A stretch of 64,000 nt of DNA from a virus. Positions 42,001 to 50,666 of the stretch are shown here, in pieces. The stretch is taken from IMG/VR virus record IMGVR_UViG_3300020438_000012, positions 38,474 to 102,473 of that record, one strand, 5' to 3'. Numbering within the stretch: the first letter of the stretch is position 1; the number at the start of each line of letters is the position of its first letter. The translations under genes were made by a program, and so were the position numbers. The notes beneath the pieces are model-generated. The model searched no databases. It saw only the letters and a program-made list of their open reading frames with translations, and had not been told where the DNA came from.

Positions 42001-42879
42001 ATGCAAACATACAAGAATCTAAACGAAGCCTTTGTCGAATCTCTAAAGTTGTTAAACAAAGGCTCGATCGTGAATTCTAGAGGTTCAAAGCAGAAAGAGA
42101 TTCTTTGGCACTCAATGATGATCGAAGATCCAACCGCTCTTTCTATCGAAGTTCCAGCTAGAAAGTTTCGCCCTTCGTATGCCGTGGCAGAATGGCTCTG
42201 GTATCTTTCTGAAGACCGCAATGTTGAGAACATTGGTAAACTAGCCAGCATTTGGCAAAGAATCGCCAATGATAAAAATGAAGTTGAATCGAATTATGGA
42301 TTCTGGATTCACGGACTTGAGAATAGCAAGACAGGAAAGAACCAGTGGGACTGGGTTGTTGAAGAGCTATTGAATGATTGTGATACAAGGCGAGCCAGTG
42401 TTACTATCAATCAATCTCATCACAAAGGTCAAAATAATTCCGATTATCCATGCACGCAATACATTCACTTCTTTATTCGTGACAACAAGCTGCATCTAGG
42501 CGTTCACATGAGATCTAATGATGCAGTCTTTGGTTTCTGCAATGACGTGTTTACGTTCTGCATGTATCAGCAGTTAATGCTTAACGAGCTTAATGCAAGG
42601 GTTTCTGGAGATAAGATCGAGCTAGGGCACTATTACCATTCAGCAGGTTCGTTTCATATTTACGAATCTCACTTTGCAATGATGGACAAGATCGTTGCAA
42701 ATTATGGAGCCAACCATCCTGACAGTATTCCTTACCCAGATCTTAAGAAGTACACGCTTCGTGATTCACTAACTCGCAATAAGTTGTGGCAAATGCACGT
42801 GAATCTACCATCATATAAACTTACAAAGGAAGAGATCAATACTCGGACCGAAGAAAAAATGGAGTTAATCTATGTCTAA
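42001..42879 (+). CDS. Thymidylate synthase family enzyme (ThyA or dUMP hydroxymethylase)
   Basis: A 292-residue protein of the ThyA superfamily. The catalytic Cys lies in SDYPCTQYIHFF (usual ThyA: PPCH). The nucleotide-binding parts are HMRSNDAVFGFCNDVFTF, where the Asn of CND matches E. coli Asn177 and favours dUMP over dCMP, and GHYYHSAGSFHIYESH. It would add a methyl or hydroxymethyl group to dUMP using a folate. The altered PCT motif and the modification-like operon at 60841 make hydroxymethyl-dUMP a real option. Confidence 0.82.
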   Translation: MQTYKNLNEAFVESLKLLNKGSIVNSRGSKQKEILWHSMMIEDPTALSIEVPARKFRPSYAVAEWLWYLSEDRNVENIGKLASIWQRIANDKNEVESNYGFWIHGLENSKTGKNQWDWVVEELLNDCDTRRASVTINQSHHKGQNNSDYPCTQYIHFFIRDNKLHLGVHMRSNDAVFGFCNDVFTFCMYQQLMLNELNARVSGDKIELGHYYHSAGSFHIYESHFAMMDKIVANYGANHPDSIPYPDLKKYTLRDSLTRNKLWQMHVNLPSYKLTKEEINTRTEEKMELIYV

Positions 42880-43141
42880 CATTTTAGAACAAGCAAATGA
42901 AATCGTCAATAATCGTTCTGAAGAAAAAGAGCGTGAGTACGGACCATTTGGTGAGGGCATGAAGCGAGCAGCAAAGATTGCCTCAGGGATGTCCGGCAAG
43001 GACATGACTAGTCATGATATGTACATTGCACTAGTTGCACTAAAGCTAAGCCGCCAGTCTTACAATTTTAAGAAAGATAACCTGCTGGATGCCGTTGCAT
43101 ACCTCGGCGCCTGGCAAAATCACATTGAGGGAAAGTCATGA
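42872..43141 (+). CDS. DUF6378-like small phage protein
   Basis: An 89-residue protein overlapping the ThyA-family stop. EREYGPFGEGMKRAAKIASG, then MYIALVALKLSRQSYNFKKD and NLLDAVAYLGAWQNH matches the small phage proteins of the DUF6378 type (EYG..., LK..R, KDN.LD..GY). They are usually found near nucleotide metabolism genes. The reaction is unknown. Confidence 0.6.
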   Translation: MSNILEQANEIVNNRSEEKEREYGPFGEGMKRAAKIASGMSGKDMTSHDMYIALVALKLSRQSYNFKKDNLLDAVAYLGAWQNHIEGKS

Positions 43142-43575
43142 GAATCAGCAAGGTTAGAGAAGTAAAGACTCCGACGCGTGGTACAGATAAGAGCGCAGGA
43201 ATTGACTTCTACGTTCCGCGTAGTACAGAATACATAACGCTAAGTCCTGGAGAGTCCTGTCTTATCCCGAGCGGCATTAAAGCCGATGTCCCAAAGGATC
43301 ATGCACTAATTGCGTTTAACAAGAGCGGGGTCGCCGTTAAGAAAGGTTTGCACGTTGGTGCATCCGTAGTTGACGAAGACTATCAGGGCGAGATACATAT
43401 TAACCTGATGAACGTAAGCGACAAAGAGGTTGTAATCTCCCCTGGAGAAAAAATTATTCAGTTTCTTTTAGTACCTGTTTTTTATGACAGCATTGAAGTT
43501 GTAGAAGAAGAAAACTTATTCAAAGCCGTGACTGAGCGTGGCACCGGCGGATTTGGAAGTACAGGGGTTTCCTGA
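43138..43575 (+). CDS. dut: dUTPase (dUTP diphosphatase)
   Basis: A 145-residue trimeric-type dUTPase. Motif 1 GTDKSAGIDFYVP, motif 2 AFNKSGVAVKKGL, motif 3 GASVVDEDYQGEIHINLMN, motif 4 EKIIQFLLVPV and motif 5 RGTGGFGSTG are all present. It turns dUTP into dUMP, feeding the ThyA-family enzyme and keeping uracil out of DNA. It overlaps its neighbours on both sides (ATGA and TGATG). Confidence 0.95.
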   Translation: MRISKVREVKTPTRGTDKSAGIDFYVPRSTEYITLSPGESCLIPSGIKADVPKDHALIAFNKSGVAVKKGLHVGASVVDEDYQGEIHINLMNVSDKEVVISPGEKIIQFLLVPVFYDSIEVVEEENLFKAVTERGTGGFGSTGVS

Positions 43576-44417
43576 TGACAGTTGCCAGACCGAGTGAAGT
43601 AGATTGCGTAATTTATCATGCTAATTGCAACGATGGGTTCGGAGCTGCTTTTTCTGCTTGGAAATTTCTTGGTAATAGGGCGGAATACCATGCGTGCAGT
43701 CACGGTGATCCGCCTCCGGACGTAAAAGGAAAGAACGTTGCAGTTCTTGACTTTTCGTTCAACAATGCAACCACAAAGAGGATGATCGAAGAAGCAGAAA
43801 GTTTCATCATCATTGATCACCACAAGTCTGCAATGGTTGAACTCCATGACGTCTCGCACGCCATGTTTGATATGAACCACAGTGGTGCAATGCTAGCTTG
43901 GAACTTTTTTCACCCTGGAAAGGAATCACCAAAGTTTATTCAGTACATTGAAGACAGGGACCTTTGGAAGTGGGAGCTTCCATACAGCAAAGAGTTCAGT
44001 GCTGCCTTTGACATGGTCCCGTGGGAGTTTGAAGAGTACGAGAAGTTTGAAGACGACAGCGTTTTTGATGATGCAGTCAAGCGCGGATCGTTTATTCTTG
44101 CATACTCTAAGACCGTTGTGAAGAAAGTTTGCGAACGAGCACAGCCTAGAAAGCTAGGTGGACATAATGTTCTGATAGTTAACTCGCCTCACTGGATGTC
44201 GGAGATTGGATCTAGGCTAGCTCCCGATTGCGACTTTGCCGTAATCTGGTACTGGGATCATTCAGATCATATGACCAAGGTTTCCCTTAGGGCATTCCAT
44301 GAGACGGTCGATGTTAGTGAGATTGCCAAGAAGTTCGGAGGCGGCGGTCATAAAAAGGCTGCCGGTTTTACTCTGCCTGCTGGAAAGCACATCGAGGAGA
44401 TTTTTGATGCGCCCTAG
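43575..44417 (+). CDS. DHH-family phosphoesterase
   Basis: A 280-residue protein. VIYHANCNDGFGAAFSAW (DHH motif I region), VAVLDFSF, IIIDHHKSA (the DHH triad) and C-terminal FGGGGHKKAAGFTL (DHHA1 glycine motif) are present. Such enzymes cut short oligonucleotides, pAp or ssDNA. In this nucleotide operon it may recycle small oligonucleotides into mononucleotides. RecJ-like DNA exonuclease action is less likely because extra RecJ domains are missing. Confidence 0.87.
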   Translation: MTVARPSEVDCVIYHANCNDGFGAAFSAWKFLGNRAEYHACSHGDPPPDVKGKNVAVLDFSFNNATTKRMIEEAESFIIIDHHKSAMVELHDVSHAMFDMNHSGAMLAWNFFHPGKESPKFIQYIEDRDLWKWELPYSKEFSAAFDMVPWEFEEYEKFEDDSVFDDAVKRGSFILAYSKTVVKKVCERAQPRKLGGHNVLIVNSPHWMSEIGSRLAPDCDFAVIWYWDHSDHMTKVSLRAFHETVDVSEIAKKFGGGGHKKAAGFTLPAGKHIEEIFDAP

Positions 44418-44814
44418 TTGGGACAAAATCTGGATGAGGTTTGCAAAGTCAGTTTCAGAAAGATCTTACGATCCTCGCTTTAAAGTTGGGTCTGTTGTAG
44501 TAACATCAGACAACACACAGGTACTTGCCATGGGCTACAATGGCAACTACGCTGGTGGTCCAAACGAAGCAGAGTCTGCAGAACCTGGTAAATCCGGTAT
44601 GCTACACTCCGAAATTAATGCTCTCATTAAGCTTGATTACAACAATCCAAAAAAGAAAAAGCTGTATGTCACATTGTCGCCATGTAGAATGTGTGCTAAA
44701 GCCATCATCAATGCTGGAATCAGTGAAGTAATCTACGGCGAGCAGTATCGTGACAGTAGCGGCATCGAACTACTAGAGTCTGTTGGGATCCTAGTCAGGA
44801 GAACACATATTTAG
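44407..44814 (+). CDS. dCMP deaminase
   Basis: A 135-residue protein from ATG 44407, overlapping the DHH gene by 11 bases. The zinc site is MLHSEINAL (His, catalytic Glu) and LSPCRMCAK (two Cys); the N-terminal SWDKIWMRFAKSVSERSYDP and GYNGNYAGGPNEA are also typical. It makes dUMP from dCMP for the ThyA-family enzyme. The last codons hold ATATTTAG, a late-like motif for the following gene. Confidence 0.93.
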   Translation: MRPSWDKIWMRFAKSVSERSYDPRFKVGSVVVTSDNTQVLAMGYNGNYAGGPNEAESAEPGKSGMLHSEINALIKLDYNNPKKKKLYVTLSPCRMCAKAIINAGISEVIYGEQYRDSSGIELLESVGILVRRTHI

Positions 44815-44830
44815 TCTTGAGGAATAACTT

Positions 44831-46057
44831 ATGTCCGATAAAGAGTTTTCGATAAGGCTTGCAGAAAAAGCCTACAGAATTGCATACTTCGATGCAGGGA
44901 ACATTATTTCCGAAGGTAACATTTCAATTCTTACCGAGCGCGTAACAGACAAAGAGGTCGAACGACTAAAGAAGAATTTGGATGCTACAAAGAAAGCAAT
45001 GGACGATCTAAGGAAAATGGTCCCTGAGCAAATGACCAACGTCACTTTGTATCTAGATAAAATTGATGCTGAGTTTGGTGACATAAACCCTGCAAAAATT
45101 AAACTAGTTGGAAACAAGAAGAGGGTTGCAAAAATTATTGGCAGTGCTGCATCTGCAATTGAAAAAATGCAAAGCATAACTCAGAGCGTTACAACTGCAT
45201 TTGAGGATCTTAAGTCAGCAATTGCCGCAGATAGTTTAGCAAAGCAGTCGCTTAAAGCTAACGCCAAAGATGTAAGGCAGCTTTCCATCGAACAATTTAT
45301 GGAAAAGCATGATGGACTCGGGTCTCTTGATGATGCAACATTTCGGAAGGGAATCAAGAACGCTTATAGAAAACCGCCTAAAGCAAAAGGTTTTTTTGCT
45401 AAAATCGTAAGAGCTCTAGGGTTCGAGGCACTGCCACCATCAGACGCTAAGTTTGTTGAAGACTTGATGAAAATTCCTCTAGAAAAAATTATTGCGTGGA
45501 AACCAACTCCTGCGATGGGGGGAGTTTCGACGCCTGAGGCCGATGATGCCGTTGGCGATGCAACCAATGCCGTGGTTGATGACGTCGAAGATCTTTATGG
45601 TGCCGGCGGTCGTACCGAAACGCCGGCGGAACAGCCAGTTAAACCAAGTAAATCAAATGAACCAGCTGAACCAGATGAACCAGATGAGACCGGTGAAGCG
45701 GAGGAAGCGGAGGAAGTAGAGCCGCAAGAAGAAGAGGCCGAGCTACCAAGGCTTTCAGATCTTTTATTTGAGCCTATTGATCCTGAAAACAAGGAGAAAG
45801 GCATGAGAGTAAAAGAGCCAGAGGGAGAAGCTGCAAAGGCAATAGAGATTGCCTTAAATAACATTGCAGACACAAGCCTTCGTTCAAGCTATCAGGGGCT
45901 TAAAAATAGTCCAAACACTGCAAACAGGAGAAGCTTTATGAGCAACCTCAGTAATCTAAAGGGGGCTCTTGAAAAAGTCAAGATGGAATCTAAGAAAGAA
46001 AACGGCGACCTCATTGTAGAAAGATGGAGCAAACTAGCGGGTATGGAAAATGAATAA
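44831..46057 (+). CDS. Acidic low-complexity protein, probable virion component
   Basis: A 408-residue protein with GAGGA before the ATG. Residues 1-210 are helical (LKKNLDATKKAMDDLRKMV, SAIEKMQSITQSVTTAFEDL). Residues about 240-310 are a Glu/Pro/Asp-rich stretch (NEPAEPDEPDETGEAEEAEE). Residues 340-408 are helical again. ISE-Gly near residue 27 fits the (L/I)xE pattern. It opens the block of unknown genes up to 54102. Core/scaffold-like or internal virion roles are possible; the family is not recognised. Confidence 0.7.
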   Translation: MSDKEFSIRLAEKAYRIAYFDAGNIISEGNISILTERVTDKEVERLKKNLDATKKAMDDLRKMVPEQMTNVTLYLDKIDAEFGDINPAKIKLVGNKKRVAKIIGSAASAIEKMQSITQSVTTAFEDLKSAIAADSLAKQSLKANAKDVRQLSIEQFMEKHDGLGSLDDATFRKGIKNAYRKPPKAKGFFAKIVRALGFEALPPSDAKFVEDLMKIPLEKIIAWKPTPAMGGVSTPEADDAVGDATNAVVDDVEDLYGAGGRTETPAEQPVKPSKSNEPAEPDEPDETGEAEEAEEVEPQEEEAELPRLSDLLFEPIDPENKEKGMRVKEPEGEAAKAIEIALNNIADTSLRSSYQGLKNSPNTANRRSFMSNLSNLKGALEKVKMESKKENGDLIVERWSKLAGMENE

Positions 46058-46334
46058 AACAATTTTAGAATCAATGAGAAGAGTAATGCTTCGAAGGATT
46101 GTTGAAAACCTAGACGAAGCAGACGTAACCGATTCGCGCGGAAACATTGTAATCAGTAAAGATCTTAAAATTCGGCATGTTCCTTCACAGTTTGAATACA
46201 CGGTTGCAGACGTCATCCACGGTCGCGATGGAATTCAGATAGTTTTAAGATCTCCAGAGTCATCTAGATTCGAACCTGGCACAGATCTCGTAATTTCTGA
46301 AGACGAGTTTGAAAAAGAATACGAGGTGAAATAA
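46050..46334 (+). CDS. Leader-like small protein
   Basis: A 94-residue protein overlapping the previous stop by 8 bases. The N-terminus (MNKTILESMRRVMLRRIVEN) is a basic amphipathic helix and is followed by LDE-Ala at 22-25, like the leader family. The rest is beta-rich (IVISKDLKIRHVPSQFEYTV, DGIQIVLRSPESS). Unknown function. Confidence 0.7.
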   Translation: MNKTILESMRRVMLRRIVENLDEADVTDSRGNIVISKDLKIRHVPSQFEYTVADVIHGRDGIQIVLRSPESSRFEPGTDLVISEDEFEKEYEVK

Positions 46335-47035
46335 TGAAGCTCAAATTTGATGATCTTGAATTAAGAGAGCTACGTAATGTAGTTAGGAAGAATACACACG
46401 TTGTAACAATGAACGAAGCATACGTGGTTCAATCCCCGAAAAACAGAATTGAGACCGAAGCACTAAGCGAGAAGTCTAAAAAGATTCTACAGAGCAAGTT
46501 AGATCTCTATGCTTCGGAATTAAATTTTGTCAGCGCCAAGCTTGACTCAACAGCCCGTGACGTTGCAATGCCCGATGCATCTGCATACAACTCCCTGAAG
46601 GCTCAGGAAGGCCGTCTGCTGCAACTTAGTTTTTTCCTAGGTTTGCACTCAACGAATATTGGAGACCCTCAGTCAAGCCTCGCCATGGACACCCTGACAT
46701 ACATGAGACTCGAGAGGGATTGGGGAACGTTTGATTCTTGGCAGAAAGATTTTATTGCATGCGCAATGACTGCAGGTAACTTTGCTGTAACGGCATACAG
46801 CTATGACCTTCGAAGATACATGAACCTAGTTGTTGACAGCATGCACGCTCTTCCACCAAATGTTACACCGGTTATTAGCTTGGCTGTAATGCCCGATCTA
46901 TACGTTAGAGACTATCTTGATGATAGAAAATCATATGTCTTTTCAATGATTAAAGAACTCAACTGGGATAAGATCGATGCAAGGTTCAAAAGAGCAGAAA
47001 GAGCTGCCGCAGCCTATGAAGGAAGGGAACGATGA
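46334..47035 (+). CDS. Superoxide-dismutase-fold protein lacking metal ligands
   Basis: A 233-residue protein. After a leader-like N-terminus ending MNEA (about residue 29), the pattern follows Fe/Mn SOD: ALSEKSKKILQSKLDLYASE, then RLLQLSFFLGLHSTN, then WGTFDSWQKDFIACAMTAGN, and PDLYVRDYLDDRKSYV with ELNWDKIDARF. The metal ligands are not there: the usual DVWEHAYYLDY reads AVMPDLYVRDY, and the two N-terminal His are replaced. So the fold is kept but not the chemistry. It may be a virion structural protein. The match is by eye. Confidence 0.65.
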   Translation: MKLKFDDLELRELRNVVRKNTHVVTMNEAYVVQSPKNRIETEALSEKSKKILQSKLDLYASELNFVSAKLDSTARDVAMPDASAYNSLKAQEGRLLQLSFFLGLHSTNIGDPQSSLAMDTLTYMRLERDWGTFDSWQKDFIACAMTAGNFAVTAYSYDLRRYMNLVVDSMHALPPNVTPVISLAVMPDLYVRDYLDDRKSYVFSMIKELNWDKIDARFKRAERAAAAYEGRER

Positions 47036-47637
47036 GACTAAATTTTGACAAGGCAAGACGGGCAATGCTGAACGAAGACATCTCGACCGTGGGTGCTACA
47101 CCTTCCGAAGAAGTTGCAATGGATTCAATCGAGGCCGGCCGAGAGTCGCGTGAGTTTGCCGAAGCAGATATTATTCGTGAACAAGAAGAGGAAGAAGAAG
47201 AGGAGAGCGACGACGAGGACGAAGTTGAAGAAGTTTCTCCGGATGACAAAGAATCTCTAGAAAAATCTGTAGACGATGCTATCGAAGGAATCTTGGTAGA
47301 CTATGAATCTAATGCAAGAAAATCGGCTGAGCTTCAAACCGAGTCAAGGTATTCTCTTAGGCGCTACCTCTTAACGGAAGCTGATGACAAACTTGATGTT
47401 GACATGTTCTCATCAGACGTCGCTAGACTAATAAAAAACTACGATACGCTTCTTGACATGGAAGCCATCATTATCAATAAGGCTATACAGTTCTTAGAAA
47501 AGAATTATGATTCAGATATAGCTGAGGAATTTGTCGAACTGCTCGATGTTCGACATGACATTTCGATCGGTGAAGATCCTGATGAGTTGGAGCAACCAAT
47601 TGCCGTAGGCGCGTCAGGAGGCGGAGGAGCTGCTTGA
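47032..47637 (+). CDS. Acidic protein with leader-like segments
   Basis: A 201-residue protein overlapping the previous stop (ATGA). N-terminus MRLNFDKARRAMLNED has a LNE site; then a strongly acidic run (REQEEEEEEESDDEDEVEEV) at 49-68; then SRYSLRRYLLTEADDKLD near residue 105, a second leader-like piece with LTE-Ala. The C-terminal half is helical with a Gly/Ala end. This resembles a prohead-core type protein with internal cleavage sites, but this is inference. Confidence 0.68.
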   Translation: MRLNFDKARRAMLNEDISTVGATPSEEVAMDSIEAGRESREFAEADIIREQEEEEEEESDDEDEVEEVSPDDKESLEKSVDDAIEGILVDYESNARKSAELQTESRYSLRRYLLTEADDKLDVDMFSSDVARLIKNYDTLLDMEAIIINKAIQFLEKNYDSDIAEEFVELLDVRHDISIGEDPDELEQPIAVGASGGGGAA

Positions 47638-47915
47638 GTCAGTTTAACGATTTTGAGACTCGCGTCTCAACTCACATTGCACTTGAAAAATGGTGTCATG
47701 GAGAGTTCAGAAAACTTCTTATTGACTACAATCTGTCAATGCAGGAAGTTTTTCGAGAGTTTGTTTCAAGAACTGTGTCAAAAGACAAGTACATCATCGA
47801 TATGCTAGAAAGATTAGAATACGAGAAAAGAAACAAAATCGTTAAAAAGAGAGTTGCAAAAGCCGATGCTGAATCTATTTTCAAAGAGATTGAACAATCA
47901 ACGCCTTTTGGGTGA
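47634..47915 (+). CDS. Small helical protein
   Basis: A 93-residue protein with a TTG start that overlaps the previous stop and follows a strong GGAGGAG. Helical and charged: HIALEKWCHGEFRKLLIDYN, MQEVFREFVSRTVSKD, EYEKRNKIVKKRV. The family is not recognised. Confidence 0.65.
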   Translation: MSQFNDFETRVSTHIALEKWCHGEFRKLLIDYNLSMQEVFREFVSRTVSKDKYIIDMLERLEYEKRNKIVKKRVAKADAESIFKEIEQSTPFG

Positions 47916-48123
47916 GGTTGATGATCTAAAAAAAAGAATTGATGAGCTTGAAGAAGAAAATCAAAAGCTTGTATCTGCATTAAGGAAAACCCAAGACGTT
48001 GTAGCCGCAGTGTCAAAAGCTCAAAGCGAATTTATAGTAGAGTTCAACCGGGTGCTTTTGCCGGTTCTGGATGCAGCCAGAGAATCTCACCAGGTGTTTT
48101 TTCAAGATGAAGATTGGAACTAA
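47908..48123 (+). CDS. Short coiled-coil protein
   Basis: About 71 residues from TTG 47908, which overlaps the previous stop; ATG 47866 would give a longer form. No clear ribosome site for either. EVDDLKKRIDELEEENQKLV is a strong coiled coil, followed by a helical end and FFQDEDWN. It overlaps the next gene. Unknown role. Confidence 0.55.
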   Translation: MGEVDDLKKRIDELEEENQKLVSALRKTQDVVAAVSKAQSEFIVEFNRVLLPVLDAARESHQVFFQDEDWN

Positions 48124-48964
48124 ACAAAAAATAGTAATCGTTTTTTCTGCTGTCCTTTTGCTTGTACTCGGAGCTTGGTTCGGATCATACGTAACTACAT
48201 TCATAAAAGATCGAGAGATTGAAGAAATACTCGGAATCAATGAAACGCTGCATAAAAAAATAGCTTTAACGAAAACCAGAACAACTAGCCTTTCAAAGTC
48301 ATTGAAAAACCTGACAGATGAAAACACGCAACTAGTTGACCTTGTTACCGAACTTAGGGATAGGCCGGCAAAAATTCAGTATGTTACAAGGGTAGAAACG
48401 GTAGTTGTTCCTGTAGAAACCGAAAAGGCATTTTCAGAGCCCCCTAAAGAATACTTGTTTGAGTTAAAGCCAAACCTTTCTGTTGCCAGGTTTTCCTACG
48501 ACAAGGAACTCCAAGAGCCATACAGGTTTGAAACATACTCTCTAAGTTTTAGAAACAGTATTGTGGTTTCCAAAAAGAGTGCCACTGCTCTACTTCAGAT
48601 TTCGTCTAGCGGCAATCCAGGTCAGTTTATCGACATTCCTATCGATGAATTGTCAGTTGATTTTGTAGAAGAGCAGAAACTCTTTGAACCCAACATTGGT
48701 GTTGGAATGACAGTTGCTGCAAGTCCCTCTCCTGATTTACTAGGCTCTGTTTTCATTTCTTTTATTCATCCCACAAAAAATATCGACGTCGCAGGCTTAA
48801 GAATTGCAGCAAACGGATCGACTGCTCATTTCTCTTTTGACGCCGTGGGATATAACATCGGTCATCACATTCCTATTTTCACCGATTTATGGGTTCATGC
48901 GGGAGTCGGGGTCGATATTTATGCACATCCACATGGTCACGTTTCGCTAGGCACGAAATTTTAG
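48107..48964 (+). CDS. Membrane-anchored protein with coiled coil and beta domain
   Basis: A 285-residue protein. KQKIVIVFSAVLLLVLGAWF is an N-terminal membrane anchor, followed by a coiled coil (ETLHKKIALTKTRTTSLSKS) up to about residue 85. Residues 120-285 are beta-rich (ARFSYDKELQEPYRFETYSL, LLGSVFISFIHPTKN, HHIPIFTDLWVHAGVGV). Layout suggests a protein projecting into the periplasm, so spanin- or entry-related roles can be considered, but no family is recognised. Confidence 0.65.
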   Translation: MKIGTKQKIVIVFSAVLLLVLGAWFGSYVTTFIKDREIEEILGINETLHKKIALTKTRTTSLSKSLKNLTDENTQLVDLVTELRDRPAKIQYVTRVETVVVPVETEKAFSEPPKEYLFELKPNLSVARFSYDKELQEPYRFETYSLSFRNSIVVSKKSATALLQISSSGNPGQFIDIPIDELSVDFVEEQKLFEPNIGVGMTVAASPSPDLLGSVFISFIHPTKNIDVAGLRIAANGSTAHFSFDAVGYNIGHHIPIFTDLWVHAGVGVDIYAHPHGHVSLGTKF

Positions 48965-48970
48965 CGAAGA

Positions 48971-48978
48971 TTATTTAT
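48971..48978 (+). promoter_or_regulatory. Late-promoter-like motif TTATTTAT
   Basis: TTATTTATC lies 14 bases before the ATG at 48993, with AGAGG between. Confidence 0.4.
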
Positions 48979-48992
48979 CTTTAGAGGTCAAA

Positions 48993-50273
48993 ATGTCAAA
49001 GAAAAACTTAGATCGCCTTGTTGAATCAGTGATTTTTGAAAATTACTTGAATGAAGACATGGGCAGTCGAGCTGTAGCACCGGGAACTTTACATGCAGAC
49101 CCAGTGCTTGGTAGCACTGGTTATGGTAAGCTTGTTGCTAAAAAGAATCCCGACACAACAGTCGGAGAAGATTTACCATTAGCCCCGTCTTCAGTGATGA
49201 GTGCACAGTTAACGGATGAACTACCGCCTGTTGACGACCCAAATTACAAGCCAAAGACGGCATCTGATTTTGGCTTGGCAATGCACGCAATAGTAAATGA
49301 TTTGCCGGAGGATCAAATGGAAAAACTTTACAGATCAATTCGAAGAGCTGCTGAAAAAATGCTTGGTAGAATTAACGAGCAGGCCGGCGACGACTATTAC
49401 ATGGGTCTTACCGACGAAGATTTGTTTGACGGAATTACCGACGAGGAAAAGAAAGAGCTTCAGGCACTTGCGGATAAGCTAAAAGCTGCTGGTGAAAATG
49501 TTCCGGCAAGCTGGGATACAATCTTAACTTCCGACGATCCTATTAAAAAAATCAAAGGTTCGTATGGTGACAATGCACCAGGAGAAGTCGTCGCACCGGT
49601 TGAGGTAACAAAAGACGGTATGACGCTAGAAGACCTTGCGGATGTTATGGGAATTGGTGTTTCCGGAGCAAGGCAAGCTGTAGAAAAACTAGTTCGAAGA
49701 ACTGGTACACTTGAAAAAATTCTGTCACCACAAGATCTTAAGTCACTAGAAATATTTGCAACAATCCAGTTTATCAAAGGTCTTGCTCCGTTTGTAGAAC
49801 CGGATGACATTGACGAGCTTAAGCTTAATCGAGACATCACTAGGGACTTAGAATCTTATCGATTTTTCTTCGTTAACTCATTTATTCTGCCTGTGTATAA
49901 TAAACTCTATCGAACAGCATCAAAAGATATCGAAGCTCGTTTGATTAACAGTGGTTTTCCAAAGCGTTCTGCTTTAACAATTAAGAACATTATGTTCGGC
50001 GAATCTATGATGACACCTGAGAAGCTAAAGAAGAAAATTCAAAAGGATATTACGGCCGAAGGATTAGAAGTAGACGTTGAAACTTTGGTTGATCGTCTTA
50101 AAGGATTTTACTCTACCCTTAGAAAAATTGCCAGTCTAGACGGTGCTGACGTTACCGGAATGGCAAGAGCTCGATGGGAAAAATTTTCAGACAAGCGAAA
50201 ATCTCAGGAAATTGAGAAAGCGCTAAATGCAACACAGGCGTTCCAAGATGAATTTGAAGGCAAGGATGCTTAG
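48993..50273 (+). CDS. Unknown virion-like protein with an internal helix-turn-helix-like motif
   Basis: A 426-residue protein. The N-terminus (MSKKNLDRLVESVIFENYLN then ED) is leader-like with LNE at 19-21. Residues 100-130 are helical. Residues 209-236 (MTLEDLADVMGIGVSGARQA, then VEKLVRRTG) resemble the HTH of sigma region 4 or similar regulators. The C-terminal 180 residues are helical. The family is not recognised. It could be a DNA-binding protein carried in the virion. Confidence 0.65.
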   Translation: MSKKNLDRLVESVIFENYLNEDMGSRAVAPGTLHADPVLGSTGYGKLVAKKNPDTTVGEDLPLAPSSVMSAQLTDELPPVDDPNYKPKTASDFGLAMHAIVNDLPEDQMEKLYRSIRRAAEKMLGRINEQAGDDYYMGLTDEDLFDGITDEEKKELQALADKLKAAGENVPASWDTILTSDDPIKKIKGSYGDNAPGEVVAPVEVTKDGMTLEDLADVMGIGVSGARQAVEKLVRRTGTLEKILSPQDLKSLEIFATIQFIKGLAPFVEPDDIDELKLNRDITRDLESYRFFFVNSFILPVYNKLYRTASKDIEARLINSGFPKRSALTIKNIMFGESMMTPEKLKKKIQKDITAEGLEVDVETLVDRLKGFYSTLRKIASLDGADVTGMARARWEKFSDKRKSQEIEKALNATQAFQDEFEGKDA

Positions 50274-50646
50274 AGAAATTTTTGATTTGAGCGATGACCC
50301 ACATGTGGAGAAAACACAGTTTGAGTTTTTACCGCCAAGGGAAAGAATCAAATCACCAGGTTCACCTATCGGTGCTTGGACTGGCATGGGCTGGGCCATG
50401 TCGATGTGCAAGACAAAGCTTAGTCGAAGATTTGCGTTTCCAAACAAGCAATCAAGAGACGTTTTTGTTCTTGATATTATGGATCTTGAACGAACAACCG
50501 GTCACAACGTTGATTACCATGTCTGTGACTATGATGTCTCGGTAGTTCTAACAACAAAAGATATTGATGAAGTCACAGACATGGACATGAAGTGCGCTAA
50601 ACACCTGTCAGACTGTGAAGAAGAGATTAGGTCGTCTGCAATTTGA
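50266..50646 (+). CDS. Small unknown protein
   Basis: About 126 residues from ATG 50266 (GAAGG just upstream; overlaps the previous stop); ATG 50248 would add six residues. It has FDLSDDPHVEKTQFEFLPP, a Trp/Gly/Met-rich turn (GAWTGMGWAMSM) and DYDVSVVLTTKDIDEVTDMD. Mixed alpha/beta. No family recognised. Confidence 0.62.
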   Translation: MLREIFDLSDDPHVEKTQFEFLPPRERIKSPGSPIGAWTGMGWAMSMCKTKLSRRFAFPNKQSRDVFVLDIMDLERTTGHNVDYHVCDYDVSVVLTTKDIDEVTDMDMKCAKHLSDCEEEIRSSAI

Positions 50647-50666
50647 TACTTAGGGTAGGGTGAAAG

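Noticed and set aside
46334-47035. Active phage superoxide dismutase
   Set aside because: The fold pattern is there, but metal-binding His and Asp residues are replaced.
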